Shown: in pieces, positions 1 through 10,052 of the stretch
Position numbering within the stretch: position 1 is the stretch's first letter
Layout: the number at the start of each line of letters is the position of its first letter
Assembly (NCBI GenBank): GCA_963971575.1
Contig: OZ020613.1
Coordinates: forward strand, 44,940,239-45,004,238
Origin: Liopterus haemorrhoidalis
Lineage: Eukaryota > Arthropoda > Insecta > Coleoptera > Dytiscidae
Length of the DNA: 64,000 bases
Direction: 5' to 3'
The notes under the pieces: model-generated
Told to the model about the DNA's origin: nothing
Databases searched by the model: none
The model's input: the letters and a program-made list of their open reading frames with translations, nothing else
Made by a program: the position numbers and the translations under genes

Positions 1-281
1 GTATTCCTCTTCCTTATATCTTCTTATTTGTGTTAGTTACAATATTTTTTATAAAATATCAAACAACTGAAAGTTGAGATGACTAAAATCCATTTCGATG
101 ATCCAGTTTAAATGATTGATCCATTAGTAGTGGAACAATCAGTCTTGAACGTGTGTTCATATACATTCAATATCAAAATAAAAATAGCATATACGTTCCA
201 CATATGTAACAATAAGGCTGAACTTATTTCAAATAATTTTTAAGATTAATTAGAGCTGTTCGTACTAACCTAATCTAATTA

Positions 282-406
282 CTTAGTTTTTAGATGCACA
301 TTAGATCATTTTGGTTCTAATACGTTTTTAAGCTCGAGGTGCAAGTTGTATACGTAACTTAAGATAATCGTTATTAATTGTATTTTTTATGAGAATATAT
401 TAACAC
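282..406. repeat. Diverged repeat shared with 48549-48683
   Basis: About 125 bp aligns in the same orientation with 48549-48683, upstream of the module 3 ZAD exon. Shared blocks include 'tcattttgg', 'taatcattattaatt'-like sequence and 'gagaatatattaaca'. It may be a remnant of the upstream intron of a duplicated zinc-finger gene, or simply a dispersed repeat. The rest of 1-960 is AT-rich with no coding signal. Confidence 0.45.
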
Positions 407-696
407 TTTCAAGTTATTCTTTAATTATCTTGAAGCGTAGAATACATAATAAAGTTGTGGCCTTGGTTTTTCTTAATACTCTTTTAATGTACAGAAATTT
501 AGTTGCACCTTTGTATTATGCATATTTTTGAAATTTATTTTAACAGAATAGCAATCTTGCATTAAGTAATATTTTAAAAAGTTTGATTAATGCAGTACAG
601 GTAATTTAACTATTACGACATTTTAAATGTTGGGCTGTTTTCCTAAAGCAAATTTAATTTTAAAGTAATCATGTGTAGTTCACTTGATATACATGT

Positions 697-800
697 GGGA
701 TTTTTAAGCTAAATAACATGGTATATTATAAACTGTTGTATAAATAATAATGCAGATACATACAAGACAAACACCATATAATTACTTAATAATTTGTGAA
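697..800. repeat. Diverged direct repeat shared with 2248-2375
   Basis: This segment aligns with 2248-2375: both have 'gatttttaag', then 'tatattataaa', 'taatgcagat', then 'attacttaa'. The pair flanks the microsatellite and the SINE-like head, so it is either a local duplication or two copies of one interspersed element. No coding content was seen. Confidence 0.4.
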
Positions 801-967
801 TTTACTTCCATATTTTCTGTCCATTTATTAATAGAGTAAAACACGCCGAAATAAGAACATTTATTCAAGGTCTCTGAATTTAAACAAAGCTTTCTGCTTT
901 AGCGATTGAATTTCCTTTTTAGGGTTTTGTAGGTATGACCAAAAAACCCTTATACCGTCATTTTGTC

Positions 968-1049
<82 letters not shown>
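968..1049. repeat. (TCTG)n microsatellite
   Basis: About 20 uninterrupted tetranucleotide units. The 66-codon minus-strand reading frame across it (a Thr-Asp-Arg-Gln repeat) is only translated microsatellite. Confidence 0.97.
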
Positions 1050-1226
1050 TCGGTAAAAATTGTAGCCAAACGGCTAAACCTAGAGAGTTGAAATTTGGCA
1101 TGCTTATATAACTCTTTGACCCGCACATAGGAAAAATACTAAAACATCTAAAAAACATATCCCTCTAAAAATATAAACAAATATGTGCTCATCGAAAAAA
1201 AAATATTTTTTTTAAATTCTGAGTAG

Positions 1227-1243
1227 GGTATCAAATGAAAGCC
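1227..1243. repeat. Part of an interspersed repeat (inverted copy at 8290-8307)
   Basis: The string 'gggtatcaaatgaaagc' recurs as its reverse complement near 8290-8307, with similar 'tttttgtccca' sequence nearby in both places. This marks 1190-1330 and 8100-8330 as copies of one dispersed, non-coding repeat. Confidence 0.5.
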
Positions 1244-1504
1244 CTTAGTACGTGGATTAACGATCAAAATTTTATTTTTGCAAAATAAATTATTTTGATG
1301 CGATTTTTGCCAAAATTTTTTGTCCCACACCCTGTAGCCCAGATGGTTTAAACTAAAAATCTGAAAAAATTCTAAGTAATGTACATTGGTGTGAACCGGA
1401 ATAGTACAACAGGAATTTTTGATCAGATTATGTTTTCGGAAAATAACGCATTTTTGTGTTTTTAACTAAAATATGTTAACTATTTAATACGTTGTGTAAC
1501 ATAC

Positions 1505-1620
1505 CAGGTCAGTAGCTCTCGTGGCGTGGTTGGATTTGTCGTACGCTTAATAATATAAGCAACTTGCAAACAACTTGCAAACTAGGGTTCGAATCCTATT
1601 GATTTTATTTTTTGTTTTTT
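1505..1620 (+). repeat. tRNA-derived SINE head or tRNA pseudogene
   Basis: A match to the Pol III A box ('tggcgtggttgg', about 1522) is followed about 60 bp later by a strong B box ('ggttcgaatcc', 1586-1596) and then by T-rich terminator-like sequence. The T-arm stem pairs poorly and no clean acceptor stem forms, so this is not a working tRNA gene. A tRNA-derived SINE head fits best. Confidence 0.5.
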
Positions 1621-2772
1621 TTTTTGCATTTTTATTTTGTTTATATTATTTTGTTAAAATTCTAGTTATATTTGGTAAATGTTGCATTTAATTTTTAAAA
1701 GCGTAAATTTAATAACCAGTGGAAAGTGTTGAAATTATAATTTAATTCTATGTTTGACGAAATCAAAGGGCGGGACTTATGATGTAAGCAACCAATGGAA
1801 GCCATAGGTTCAATTTTCAAAATCTTAATGAACTTTGCTATATAAAAAAAATACTGCATATATTTAGAAACTTAAATAATGGTATTAGGTATTCGAATTA
1901 AAATTCATAAAAAAAAATATTTTGACATAAAATTTGTTTTGGCATCCCAAATAATCATCGTTCAGTTACTAAATACCTGCAAAACCCAGAAATGTGTGAA
2001 AATTCACACTTCACATCAATTTTTTAGTTGTTCTTTTTGGCCGCTGCCTGTAAGAATAACTGTTCCAAGCTTTTACTAAATTAACCATCCTTTCCTGCGT
2101 TTCTTTCGGTATTCCGTTATTTTTGGTCTTTGGTCTTTACCTTACTTCTTGTACTTCTTTTTCTGTATTTCGGCTTTTTCTTCACTTATTTCACATCTTC
2201 ATAATACGACTATTGTCTATTTTGCATACCGGATGAGCTCCCAATATTGTGGAATTTTTAAGAAAACAAGATGATATATTATAAAATACTGTATTAAATA
2301 GTAATGCAGATTCAATAACAAACACAATACAATTATGACAAACACAATTACAAACACGATTACTTAAATTATTAGATTACATTATAAACGTCATTCGCAC
2401 TTATTCTTTTGTTTCTTTCATTTGTTACATCCACAGCCGACTAATGCTAGTCGCAGTCCAGACAGGTGCGACATGCTATGGATAAACACGACCCTATAGG
2501 CTATTTCAAACGTTTAAGCGGAACTAAATGGTTTTAAACTAAGTGGTTACGGTTTTTAGTTGTCACGAACTATCTTTTTAATGATTGAAGAGGGCTTTGC
2601 TAAACAAAATTTTAAAAGCCTCATATAACCGATAAAAAGTACTACTTTTCAAAATCTAGTTCCACTTAAATCAGTGAAACAAACTATACATATAGAGTGG
2701 GCCAACTCGGACTGACTGATATAAAATGCATATAACTTTTGTAATTTTATTGTTTACTAAATTTTTTTATTA

Positions 2773-3880
2773 TTACATGAAAGTGTACATTTTTAACTTT
2801 TTTTTAATATATGTGTGGAAAATAACTCCATTTAAATGACCTCCATTTTCTTGTTGACAAATAATTACTCTTTCTAAAGCATTTTGCATTACATTACGCA
2901 ACGTTTCTGTCGCCAAATTTGTTATTTCTGCACGAATATATTGTTTAAGCTCCTGAATTGTTACTGGTTTGTTCATGTAAACTTGGCCTTTTAAGTAGCC
3001 TCACAAAAAGAAATCAGGCGCCGTCAAATCTGGGGAGGCCAAGCAAGCTCTGAATATTTTTAAATTAACCGGTCACCGAAAAGTACTCGAACAATCTTCA
3101 TTGTTGCCGTTGAGGTGTGTACTGTAGCTCCATCCTGCTGGAACCATATGTTAGGGTTATTCTGATCTGCCGGACGTAAACAATTCTCTATGATCGTCCG
3201 ATACACTGCGCCAGTGATGGTTTGTCGACGTTCATCATCATCTTCTAAAAAATACGGACCGCTGACTCTATCGGCCATAATTCCACACTAAACACAGGTT
3301 GACAGGGTGTAATTGACACTGATGCAACGCTCTAAAATTCTCCGTACCCCAAATTCGGCAGTTCTGTTTATTTACATATCCATCTAAATGGAAATGTGCT
3401 TCATCGCTCATAATTAGGTTGTTTAAAAAGTCTGGAGTATTTCTGGCTAGCTGCACGAATCTATTTGCATATCGTAGGCGTTGTTCTGCATCTCGTGGTG
3501 ATAATTGTTGGACCAATTGAATCTTATATGGAAATAACTTCAGATCATACTTTAAAATCCTCCTTAGCGATGTTCTCGAGATACTCAATTGAGTAGAATG
3601 TCGACGAGTAGACACAGATGGATCAGCTTTGACTCTCTGGCGTACAGCCTCCACAGCTTCTTCATTGCGAACAGGTCGATGAACATTTGGTCTTGGCAGA
3701 CCAAATGCCGTACCCTGCTCCTCAAAACGGGTGATTATGTTTCTTATCATGTTTGCAATAGGAGCTGTTACAGCATTAAAATGCTGGCGGTATTTTCTTT
3801 GCGTTGTAATAATAGATCATCGCGAAACATAATAAAATTCAATTATTTTAACGCGCTCTTGCACTGGGTATGTAGCCATT
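2773..3880 (-). pseudogene. DD41D-type Tc1/mariner transposase, decayed
   Basis: This is a dead DNA transposase, a cut-and-paste enzyme of the IS630/Tc1/mariner superfamily. The minus strand opens with ATG at 3880 (MATYPVQERVKIIEFYY), followed by a helix-turn-helix region (about 3750-3500). The first catalytic Asp is in 'MSDEAHFHLDGYVNKQNC' (about 3400), the second in 'WFQQDGATVH' (about 3145) and the third in 'SPDLTAPDFFL' (about 3020). Spacing between the second and third Asp is near 41, as in the copy at 29.2-30.1 kb. There are several frameshifts, an early stop, and a Trp codon changed to TGA before 'GYLKGQVY'. An end-like motif 'gagtgggccaactcgg' lies at about 2696. No matching right end is visible, because the sequence runs into a TA repeat. 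Confidence 0.85.
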
Positions 3881-3909
3881 ATAAATTTTCATAAATCCTT
3901 TATAATCTG

Positions 3910-3910
<1 letters not shown>

Positions 3911-3971
<61 letters not shown>
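3911..3971. repeat. (TA)n microsatellite
   Basis: About 30 TA units adjoin the 5' side of the decayed transposase. The next stretch (3980-4460) is low-complexity sequence rich in ACCGAA/GAACCG words, with no coding signal. Confidence 0.95.
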
Positions 3972-3981
<10 letters not shown>

Positions 3982-4557
3982 CAGGGCTTTGAACCGGAAC
4001 TGAACCGAAAACCGAAAAAACAGGTATTTTTGTCGGAACGAAAAGCGGAGCTGAACCGCAATAAAAATCAGTTTATTTCGGTTCAGATAATGTTTATGGG
4101 AGTGAACCAAAATATAAAATACATTTTATGTAAGATTATTTTTTAAACTGATGAGCAGCATTTTTTTTAACTCATAAAAAAAAGGTATTCGTTATATTCA
4201 TATATTAATATAGAAGGTACGCTTCTATTATTTCGAGGGGGGGGTGAACGCCCAGAACCCCTCCCCGGCAGCGGCTTTAGTATGATTATTACAAAATAAG
4301 GAATCAAATGTCCTTCTAAATTATAGTAGAAGATAAATTTCTAATACAAATAAAAGCCGGGAACGAAAACCGGAACCGAACTGTTATGTATATTTTTTTA
4401 ATTGAACCGGAACAAAACCCGAAACAAAACAAAAAAAAATAACGGGAATAATCCGTGAACTGATTTTCTCTAAGTTCAATGACCTCTCACGTTATGTGGA
4501 CGTTGCATTTTATTTATCTGACTATTTTATTTTATTTTGTGACTTTTTAACCTAGCT

Positions 4558-4590
4558 CTGATGAAGATTTAAAAATAAATCGAAACGTTA
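4558..4590 (+). other. Hammerhead-like hairpin (Penelope-type end motif)
   Basis: 'CTGATGA' is followed by a 6 bp hairpin (GATTTA, loop AAAA, TAAATC) and then 'GAAACG'. This order (CUGANGA, stem II, GAAA) is the hammerhead ribozyme core, and Penelope-like elements are known to carry such ribozymes in their terminal repeats. One extra A sits between CTGATGA and the stem, and stems I and III were not established, so activity is doubtful. Confidence 0.4.
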
Positions 4591-4756
4591 GCGAAGTTAA
4601 AATATTGTTCATCTGACCAGTCCGAATCCCATTATTTCCTCATCATAAAATTAATAATCTCAATAAATAAAATATATGAAAATTAATATATAAATTAAAT
4701 ATAATATATTAATAAATAAATATGTATTATTAACTATATTTTTTAGTTTTAATATC

Positions 4757-4968
4757 AAGGGCGCAACCATGGGGGGTTTTGTTAAAATAGAAGTGAGGCC
4801 TTTTTTTCTTTTTTTGGACATGACTTTTATATTAGAGATGATTTTTTTTAGGTCATTACTTGTATTTCAGAAGTGAGAATCTTTTTCATGATTTATATAA
4901 TCTCAGAATACTTTCGTTTAGTGAGCCCTCCCAAGAAAACTTTCTGGGTGCGCTCCTTTTCTATGTCA
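4757..4968. mobile_element. hAT-like MITE, diverged, overlapping the NB-ARC gene 3' end
   Basis: The left end 'caagggcgcaaccatgg' and right end 'tctgggtgcgc' match the ends of the hAT MITE at 46735-47068 ('cagtggcgcacccaggg' and 'cctgggtgcgccactg'). The interior shares that element's 'gaagtgagg' plus poly-T units and 'ctcccaagaaaa' near the right end. No target duplication was found. The right end runs into the last codons of the minus-strand NB-ARC gene. Confidence 0.65.
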
Positions 4969-7424
4969 TACATAAGATTTAAGATTTGTTCTATGAGGTA
5001 ATTGATAATATTATATTTCTTAAATAATAGTGCCAAATCAAAGACACTTTTCCCATCAATAGATTTTTCAGATATAGAGCATCCGTTTTGAAATAGTAGT
5101 ATAAAAATATTTAAGTTCCCGCTTACAGTGGCCCAATGGATTGGACAAGCTCCTTTCACAATGTCTTTAGCATTAAGATCTATTTTTATTTCAAGGAGGT
5201 ACTTGACGATATCTATGTGACCTTTAAACGCAGCTATATGTAATAATGAGTATCCATGTGTAGTCCTTAAGTTTATTGGGTATCCTCTTTTAATAAATAT
5301 TTGAAGTACGTCTAGATATCCATACATAGCACTATGATGAATTGGGAGCAACCCTTCTTCATCTTTGACATCAATGCCAATTCTCTCCTCTAACAAATAA
5401 CTTACCATAGCTCTTCTCTGTTTTATTACTGCTAAGTGTAATAAAGTGTGACCACCACATGCTTTTACATATGTTGGACAACCATTCTGCATTAGCAGTT
5501 TCAAAATTAATATGTTACCTGATAAAGCACTACAATGAATAGGATGTCCTCCCAATTCATCATAAACATCTATTTTACATTTCAGAGTGTTAATGAGATA
5601 AGAAACCATATCATAATTGTTACAACTTGCTGCTAAATGTAACAATGTGCGCCCGTGTTTTGATTTCATATTAAATGAAAAACCTTTATCAATAAAAAGT
5701 TGCAGAATATGTGGGTCGGGATTTCTTGAACAATAATGTATTGGAAACCAACCTTCGTTCTCCATTATATCTGTCTGAATTTTTTCATCTAGAAGATATT
5801 TAGCTACATGTTTATGGTTATTCAACACAGCTAAATGTAACAACGAATGACCCTCTTTTGTTACATCTACTTGAAATCCTTTATTAATGAATAATTTGAG
5901 GATTTCCAACTGACCATTTAGCGCAGTTAAGTGAATGAACGGTAGAATAGAATTATTTGCAATCTGTTTTTGTGGCCCTAAGGGTTTAATAAACAATTCA
6001 CTGTCAACAAAATATTTCACTAGTTCTAAACGGCCGTTAAGAACTGCAGATAATATAATTGGATAATAGAGGTTATGGTCTTTAAATATTTTTGTACTAG
6101 AAATAGTTTGAAGAGCTGCTAAGTGCCCATTTATACCTAAAGAAAATAATAAAATATTTTGTTTTTCAGGTGATATTTTAGAGAAATACCCGGCAATAAA
6201 TTTTACTAAAAAACCTTTCATATATAAAAGTGCAAAAGTACAGTGTAGACTCTCTTGAAACTCCTCTTGCAGAATACATTCCAATACGTTTTTATGTATA
6301 TTATCTTGTAATCCTATATTATCATTTAAATAATTACGTAAAAATAACTGTACTAACCTATGGATCTTGAAATAACCTGTGTTCTGTTTTGTAAGGAAGG
6401 AATATTCGAGAGCATTATTCAATGAAATGGCTATTTTGAAATGGTGTATGGGGGATAATGGAGTAAATATTGATTCAGGAATGTATTCAGGAGCTATATA
6501 ACTTATCACATATAATATAGTTAAGGAAAGTTCAGTTTCATCTTCACAGTTCTGTATCTTTTTTAATGACAGTGAAAATGCTGTGTATAAAGTATCATGT
6601 GTATATTTTTTGAATTTTTTATTTTTTAGGAGTATATTTTGTTCGTTCACATATTCATTTAGGTAATCAACAATTCTATACTGTGGACTACATTTCTGCA
6701 TGAATTTAATGTAAGAACTTGCTATTTGTAAAGCTAACGGAAAGTTTTCAAGAATTTTGACTAATAAAGTTAGTTCTTCACAATTTCCCGAGTTCACTAT
6801 TTTGCCAACTAACATAATAGCATCTTTTTCTTTTAAAACGTCTAATTGAATATTATGCGTTTCATCCCAATCGCCGCACTGAGATGTTATGATAATTTTA
6901 ATTTTATCACTGTGCTTTTTCGTAGGTAAAAAATCTACCAGATCATTACTTTTATCTACGTTATCTAATACTATTAAATTTTTGTTCGTAGATAAGGTCT
7001 CATAAATATCATCTCTTATAACACATTTGTCTCTTTTCACTCCTGATAATTGAACCTCAACCTGTAACTCCACAGCTAACTTTTCGAAAACTTTCTCGAG
7101 GTTTTCTTTAGTTTCCACTGTTATCCAAACTGTGTTACTGTAGTACGACTTGTGGTCCCAACAGTATTTTCTGACTAGTTCAGTTTTACCGGACCCAGGT
7201 AATCCATAAATGAGTATCTTATTGTGGGACTCCAACGAAGAATGGACTTGTTGAAGTTCCTCTTCTCGTCCAGTGAAAGAATCGATGGAGTCGGACATAC
7301 CAAACCAAATGTCTTTTTTAACAGATGAGTTACGTTTGGCATTTTGAAAAATTGAAATAGATGAATTATAAAACGTATTATATTTAAATACAGCATTATT
7401 TTCTGTTGTATTTTTCTCCCCCAT
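4893..7424 (-). CDS. NB-ARC (STAND) ATPase with C-terminal ankyrin repeats
   Basis: An 843-residue uninterrupted protein. Residues 1-48 are polar with no recognised domain. The NB-ARC module spans about 50-365: Walker A GLPGSGKT (74-81), Walker B LIVLDNVD (150-157), a sensor-1/RNBS-B-like IIITSQ (177-182), NFPLAL in place of GLPL (227-232), and IHRLVQ (354-359) where plant NLRs have MHD. About 11 ankyrin repeats follow (454-814), with the usual TLLHLA and PIH cores. STAND proteins are nucleotide-operated switches that oligomerise on sensing a ligand, here presumably through the ankyrin array, so an immune-sensor or scaffold role is inferred. No CARD, death, TIR or protease domain is present. 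The last ~19 residues (825-843) and the stop lie in MITE sequence. A polypyrimidine tract and AG end at 7451, so a spliced 5' leader exon is likely. A 3-codon upstream ORF (7440-7429) precedes this ATG. Intron-free coding could also mean a retrocopy or lateral transfer. Confidence 0.9.
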   Translation of the reverse strand: MGEKNTTENNAVFKYNTFYNSSISIFQNAKRNSSVKKDIWFGMSDSIDSFTGREEELQQVHSSLESHNKILIYGLPGSGKTELVRKYCWDHKSYYSNTVWITVETKENLEKVFEKLAVELQVEVQLSGVKRDKCVIRDDIYETLSTNKNLIVLDNVDKSNDLVDFLPTKKHSDKIKIIITSQCGDWDETHNIQLDVLKEKDAIMLVGKIVNSGNCEELTLLVKILENFPLALQIASSYIKFMQKCSPQYRIVDYLNEYVNEQNILLKNKKFKKYTHDTLYTAFSLSLKKIQNCEDETELSLTILYVISYIAPEYIPESIFTPLSPIHHFKIAISLNNALEYSFLTKQNTGYFKIHRLVQLFLRNYLNDNIGLQDNIHKNVLECILQEEFQESLHCTFALLYMKGFLVKFIAGYFSKISPEKQNILLFSLGINGHLAALQTISSTKIFKDHNLYYPIILSAVLNGRLELVKYFVDSELFIKPLGPQKQIANNSILPFIHLTALNGQLEILKLFINKGFQVDVTKEGHSLLHLAVLNNHKHVAKYLLDEKIQTDIMENEGWFPIHYCSRNPDPHILQLFIDKGFSFNMKSKHGRTLLHLAASCNNYDMVSYLINTLKCKIDVYDELGGHPIHCSALSGNILILKLLMQNGCPTYVKACGGHTLLHLAVIKQRRAMVSYLLEERIGIDVKDEEGLLPIHHSAMYGYLDVLQIFIKRGYPINLRTTHGYSLLHIAAFKGHIDIVKYLLEIKIDLNAKDIVKGACPIHWATVSGNLNIFILLFQNGCSISEKSIDGKSVFDLALLFKKYNIINYLIEQILNLMYDIEKERTQKVFLGGLTKRKYSEII

Positions 7425-7452
7425 TATTTTATACAGACATTTTCAGAAACCT
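7425..7452 (-). promoter_or_regulatory. Putative splice acceptor and short upstream ORF before the NB-ARC gene
   Basis: On the minus strand 'gttttttcag' ends at 7451, 27 bases before the start codon, as expected for an intron in the 5' UTR. Between them an ATG at 7440-7438 opens a reading frame of three codons ending in TAA (7431-7429), which could dampen translation of the main ORF. Upstream is a TA repeat, and no core promoter can be read. Confidence 0.5.
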
Positions 7453-7476
7453 GAAAAAACAATCGATTTATTAAAT

Positions 7477-7479
<3 letters not shown>

Positions 7480-7551
<72 letters not shown>
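7480..7551. repeat. (TA)n microsatellite
   Basis: About 36 TA units, immediately upstream (on the minus strand) of the inferred NB-ARC splice acceptor. Confidence 0.95.
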
Positions 7552-7554
<3 letters not shown>

Positions 7555-7635
7555 AAATATAGAATATATTGGGATATGCACTCTCGGACTGATGTTAAAT
7601 AAAGTTTAGGACAACATTTATTCCAAATATCCGAT

Positions 7636-7668
7636 ATTTTGGCTTTATTTTAAGCCTTCATTCAGGGC
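7636..7668 (-). other. Decayed hammerhead-like hairpin motif
   Basis: Read on the minus strand, 'CTGAATGAAGGCTT', an AT-rich loop and 'AAGCC' then 'AAAATATCGG' repeat the layout seen at 4558 and 12221, with the core eroded. It is probably the end of an old Penelope-like fragment (about 7600-7700). Confidence 0.35.
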
Positions 7669-8004
7669 CTATAATATACAAAATTCTTGACATTAATGAT
7701 TGTTTATTAGAAAATTAACATTGTGAATATTTAAATATGTTTGAAAAATTTTACTTACGAAATATTTAAGTGTCATACAGAGGTGGCTGTACATCGATGT
7801 TCTAATTATACATAATCAAAACTGATAGTTATTTCCATCAATTAATTTCCATTAATAAAAAAGTTTATATGGATCTACTACTTATAATGTCATATTTAAT
7901 AATTACAGAAAAAAAAATTATAATTATAACTTAAAAAAAAATTAAGTTGTGTTAATTTGTTGTCAAGCACTCCACAAAACTACCTTTTTTGTAAAAAACA
8001 TTTC

Positions 8005-8170
8005 TGCATGCGAAACCCTATAAACCGAATTGTGTTCAGCAATAATTATGGGGTAGACAATCAAAATTTCGGAAAACTAATAACAGGGTTGTATTTAGGG
8101 GTCTAGAGCATACCCATATATTGAAATTAAACGTAATCAAACAAACTTTATTTTCTTGTCCCATTTTCCG
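8005..8170. repeat. Interspersed repeat, copy 1 of 2 (other at 8505-8720)
   Basis: Both copies run 'gaaaccctA(t/a)aaa', then 'gtaGg/aCAATCAAAATTTC'-like sequence, 'ggaaaactaataacag', then 'caaacaaactt' and 'tgtccca', in the same order. They are diverged direct copies with the hAT-like MITE at 8331-8491 between them. No coding content was seen. Confidence 0.65.
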
Positions 8171-8330
8171 ACCCTTCTGGGAAATAAAGTGTGGGATAAA
8201 AGTTTTTAGTTAACGTTTTTAGGACACATTTTAGGTAAATATCTCTCTGTGCAAAAAGAAAATTGTGTTTGTTAATCTGCGTGTCAATAGCTTTCATTTG
8301 ATACCCCATTTATATTTTTATATAATATAC

Positions 8331-8491
8331 CAGTGGTTCTTAACCTTTTTTAGATGACGGCACTCGTAAAATATGAAAAATGCAATGTGCCCAACCCTCA
8401 TTTCTTTGTATGGCATCCATATTAATTCTACAGAGTTCGCCTTTCATATATCTACGGTAGGATGTGACGACATCTTGGTTGGAAACCGCTG
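8331..8491. mobile_element. Short hAT-like MITE
   Basis: It starts 'cagtggttcttaacc' and ends 'ggttggaaaccgctg', which are imperfect inverted repeats of the CAGNGGTTC type common in hAT elements. Length is 161 bp with no coding capacity. No convincing 8 bp target duplication is visible, so the call rests on the ends. Confidence 0.5.
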
Positions 8492-8504
8492 GTACAGACA
8501 GATA

Positions 8505-8720
8505 GGCATATGAAACCCTAAAAACTGGATTGTTTTCGTCAGTAAAAAACACTCCACAAAAGTAAAAAACGATTTTGGAATTTTAAACTATCATTTGGGT
8601 ACCGATTTCGGAGTAGGTAATCAAAATTTCGAAAAACTAATAACAGAGTCGTGTTTAGAAGTCTCGAACACCCCCAGGTATTGAATTTCAACGCAATCGA
8701 ACAAACTTCATTTTTTGTCC
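8505..8720. repeat. Interspersed repeat, copy 2 of 2 (other at 8005-8170)
   Basis: Second diverged copy of the repeat described at 8005-8170. It runs into sequence (8720-8930) ending 'gcgattttatatatatagata', the same tail as the 13.8-16.4 kb element. This suggests a related non-LTR or non-autonomous 3' end. Confidence 0.55.
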
Positions 8721-8954
8721 CATTAAGGTAACATGAGATTTTTTTGGGTCGCAGGTTTGCCCCCTTTTAGAATCTAGGTTTAGGATTTTTGTCACCTTAA
8801 GAATGTTCGCAGGAAACCTCATGCCAAATTTCAACTTTCTAGGCCTCCGGGAGGCACGCAAAAAACCTCTGGAAGGACATTTGACAGACACCTCAGCGAT
8901 TTTATATATATAGATAAATTTGTTCCCCATCTTTTTAGCAGTATTTTTAAATTT

Positions 8955-10052
8955 CATTAATACAATGTTCCATTACTTAACGAAAGTAACCGCGGTTCGA
9001 AGTTTCCCGTTCCGAAAGTGTACGACATTAACTTTTTCAGGAAAATTGTTAGGTTTCGGAACGCGGTTACTGAAAATTTTGGTTACTTTTTTGTAACCAA
9101 ACTAACTAGAAATATCGCGATTAGTGTGGTTATTTCCTCCCACTACAAACTTCAGATCTAATGTAAACTACAAAAGGCGGGAATTTCAGAACAATTTCAA
9201 TAAGGCGAGAGTTAAGTGGAGGGAATTAATCGTTTCTTTATAGTGCAAGTAGTAAATTATAATATTATTTTACTATAGTCTATAATTAAAACAGTAATAA
9301 TGTGTGTAAGTAACTGATTTTTAGTAATATTGATCGATGTCGTGAAAAATAATATCGGGAAAAATCATATATGTTCTTATATAATGTGTCATTGTAAACA
9401 AGTACACTCATCCCTCGATTTACACGGTACTCGGTTAACACAGTTTCGCTTTTACATGGTTTGAAATATGAAAAAAAAAATCGAAATTGCAACATTGTAA
9501 TTTACAACGCATAAATGAATCTAAAACTCTATAACAAGCTCTGACGAAGATTAGAGATTTTTCTACATATGTATGTATACATATGTATAAGACATAATTT
9601 TTTTTGTATTTTTGTACCTTCTTAGTTTTATTTACACGATTTTTCTATATATGTACACATATTATTAATAAATATTTGAAAATAAATATAAAAAATAATA
9701 ATTCATTTAAAAAAACGAACCCTCTTTTTTTAAACATTTTTTTTGTGTAAAACGCTGGTCTCGATTTACACGATTTTCGATTTACACGGTTTTTGTAGGA
9801 ACAAATCTACCGTGTAAATCGAGGGTTGAGTGTACTAATAAAACAAATATTTTTATTAATAAGTTTGTAAGAGAATATCTATAACCTATAACGTCCATAA
9901 AATGACAGTTAAGTTATCTGTTTTATCAACTGTGAAGTGTGACTACCGTTCCGTAACTAAAACTTGTTTTCAGGTAACCACAACTTACCACGACTTTACC
10001 GTAACCGCGACCGCGGTAGTTAGGTGTGCAGTTACGGAACATTGTATTAATG
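8955..10052. mobile_element. Non-autonomous DNA element with 17 bp terminal inverted repeats
   Basis: The left end 'cattaatacaatgttcc' is a perfect inverted match to the right end 'ggaacattgtattaatg'. Inside both ends are CCGCGG and GTAACCG words. Length is 1098 bp, no transposase is visible, and a separate MITE sits at 9406-9832. No target duplication could be assigned, so the superfamily is open. Confidence 0.6.
9406..9832. mobile_element. TA-flanked MITE (pogo/Tigger-like ends), nested
   Basis: The ends 'cactcatccctcgatttac' and 'gtaaatcgagggttgagtg' are inverted repeats of about 24 bp with one or two mismatches. They are flanked by TA on both sides (9404-9405, 9833-9834), as expected for Tc1/mariner/pogo insertion. 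The terminal word resembles pogo/Tigger-type ends. The element is 427 bp, AT-rich, non-coding, and nested in the 8955-10052 element. Beyond it, 10053-10970 shows nothing recognisable. Confidence 0.65.

Noticed and set aside
958..1158. Minus-strand frame with a long TDRQ repeat
   Set aside because: It is the translated (TCTG)n microsatellite with no other protein signal.
1505..1620. A functional tRNA gene
   Set aside because: A and B boxes are present, but the acceptor stem and T-arm do not pair properly.
3589..3894. Plus-strand 101-codon frame
   Set aside because: It is antisense to the decayed DD41D transposase, whose motifs lie on the minus strand.
7175..7396. Second minus-strand frame inside the NB-ARC gene
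   Set aside because: A shadow frame of the real gene without independent evidence.
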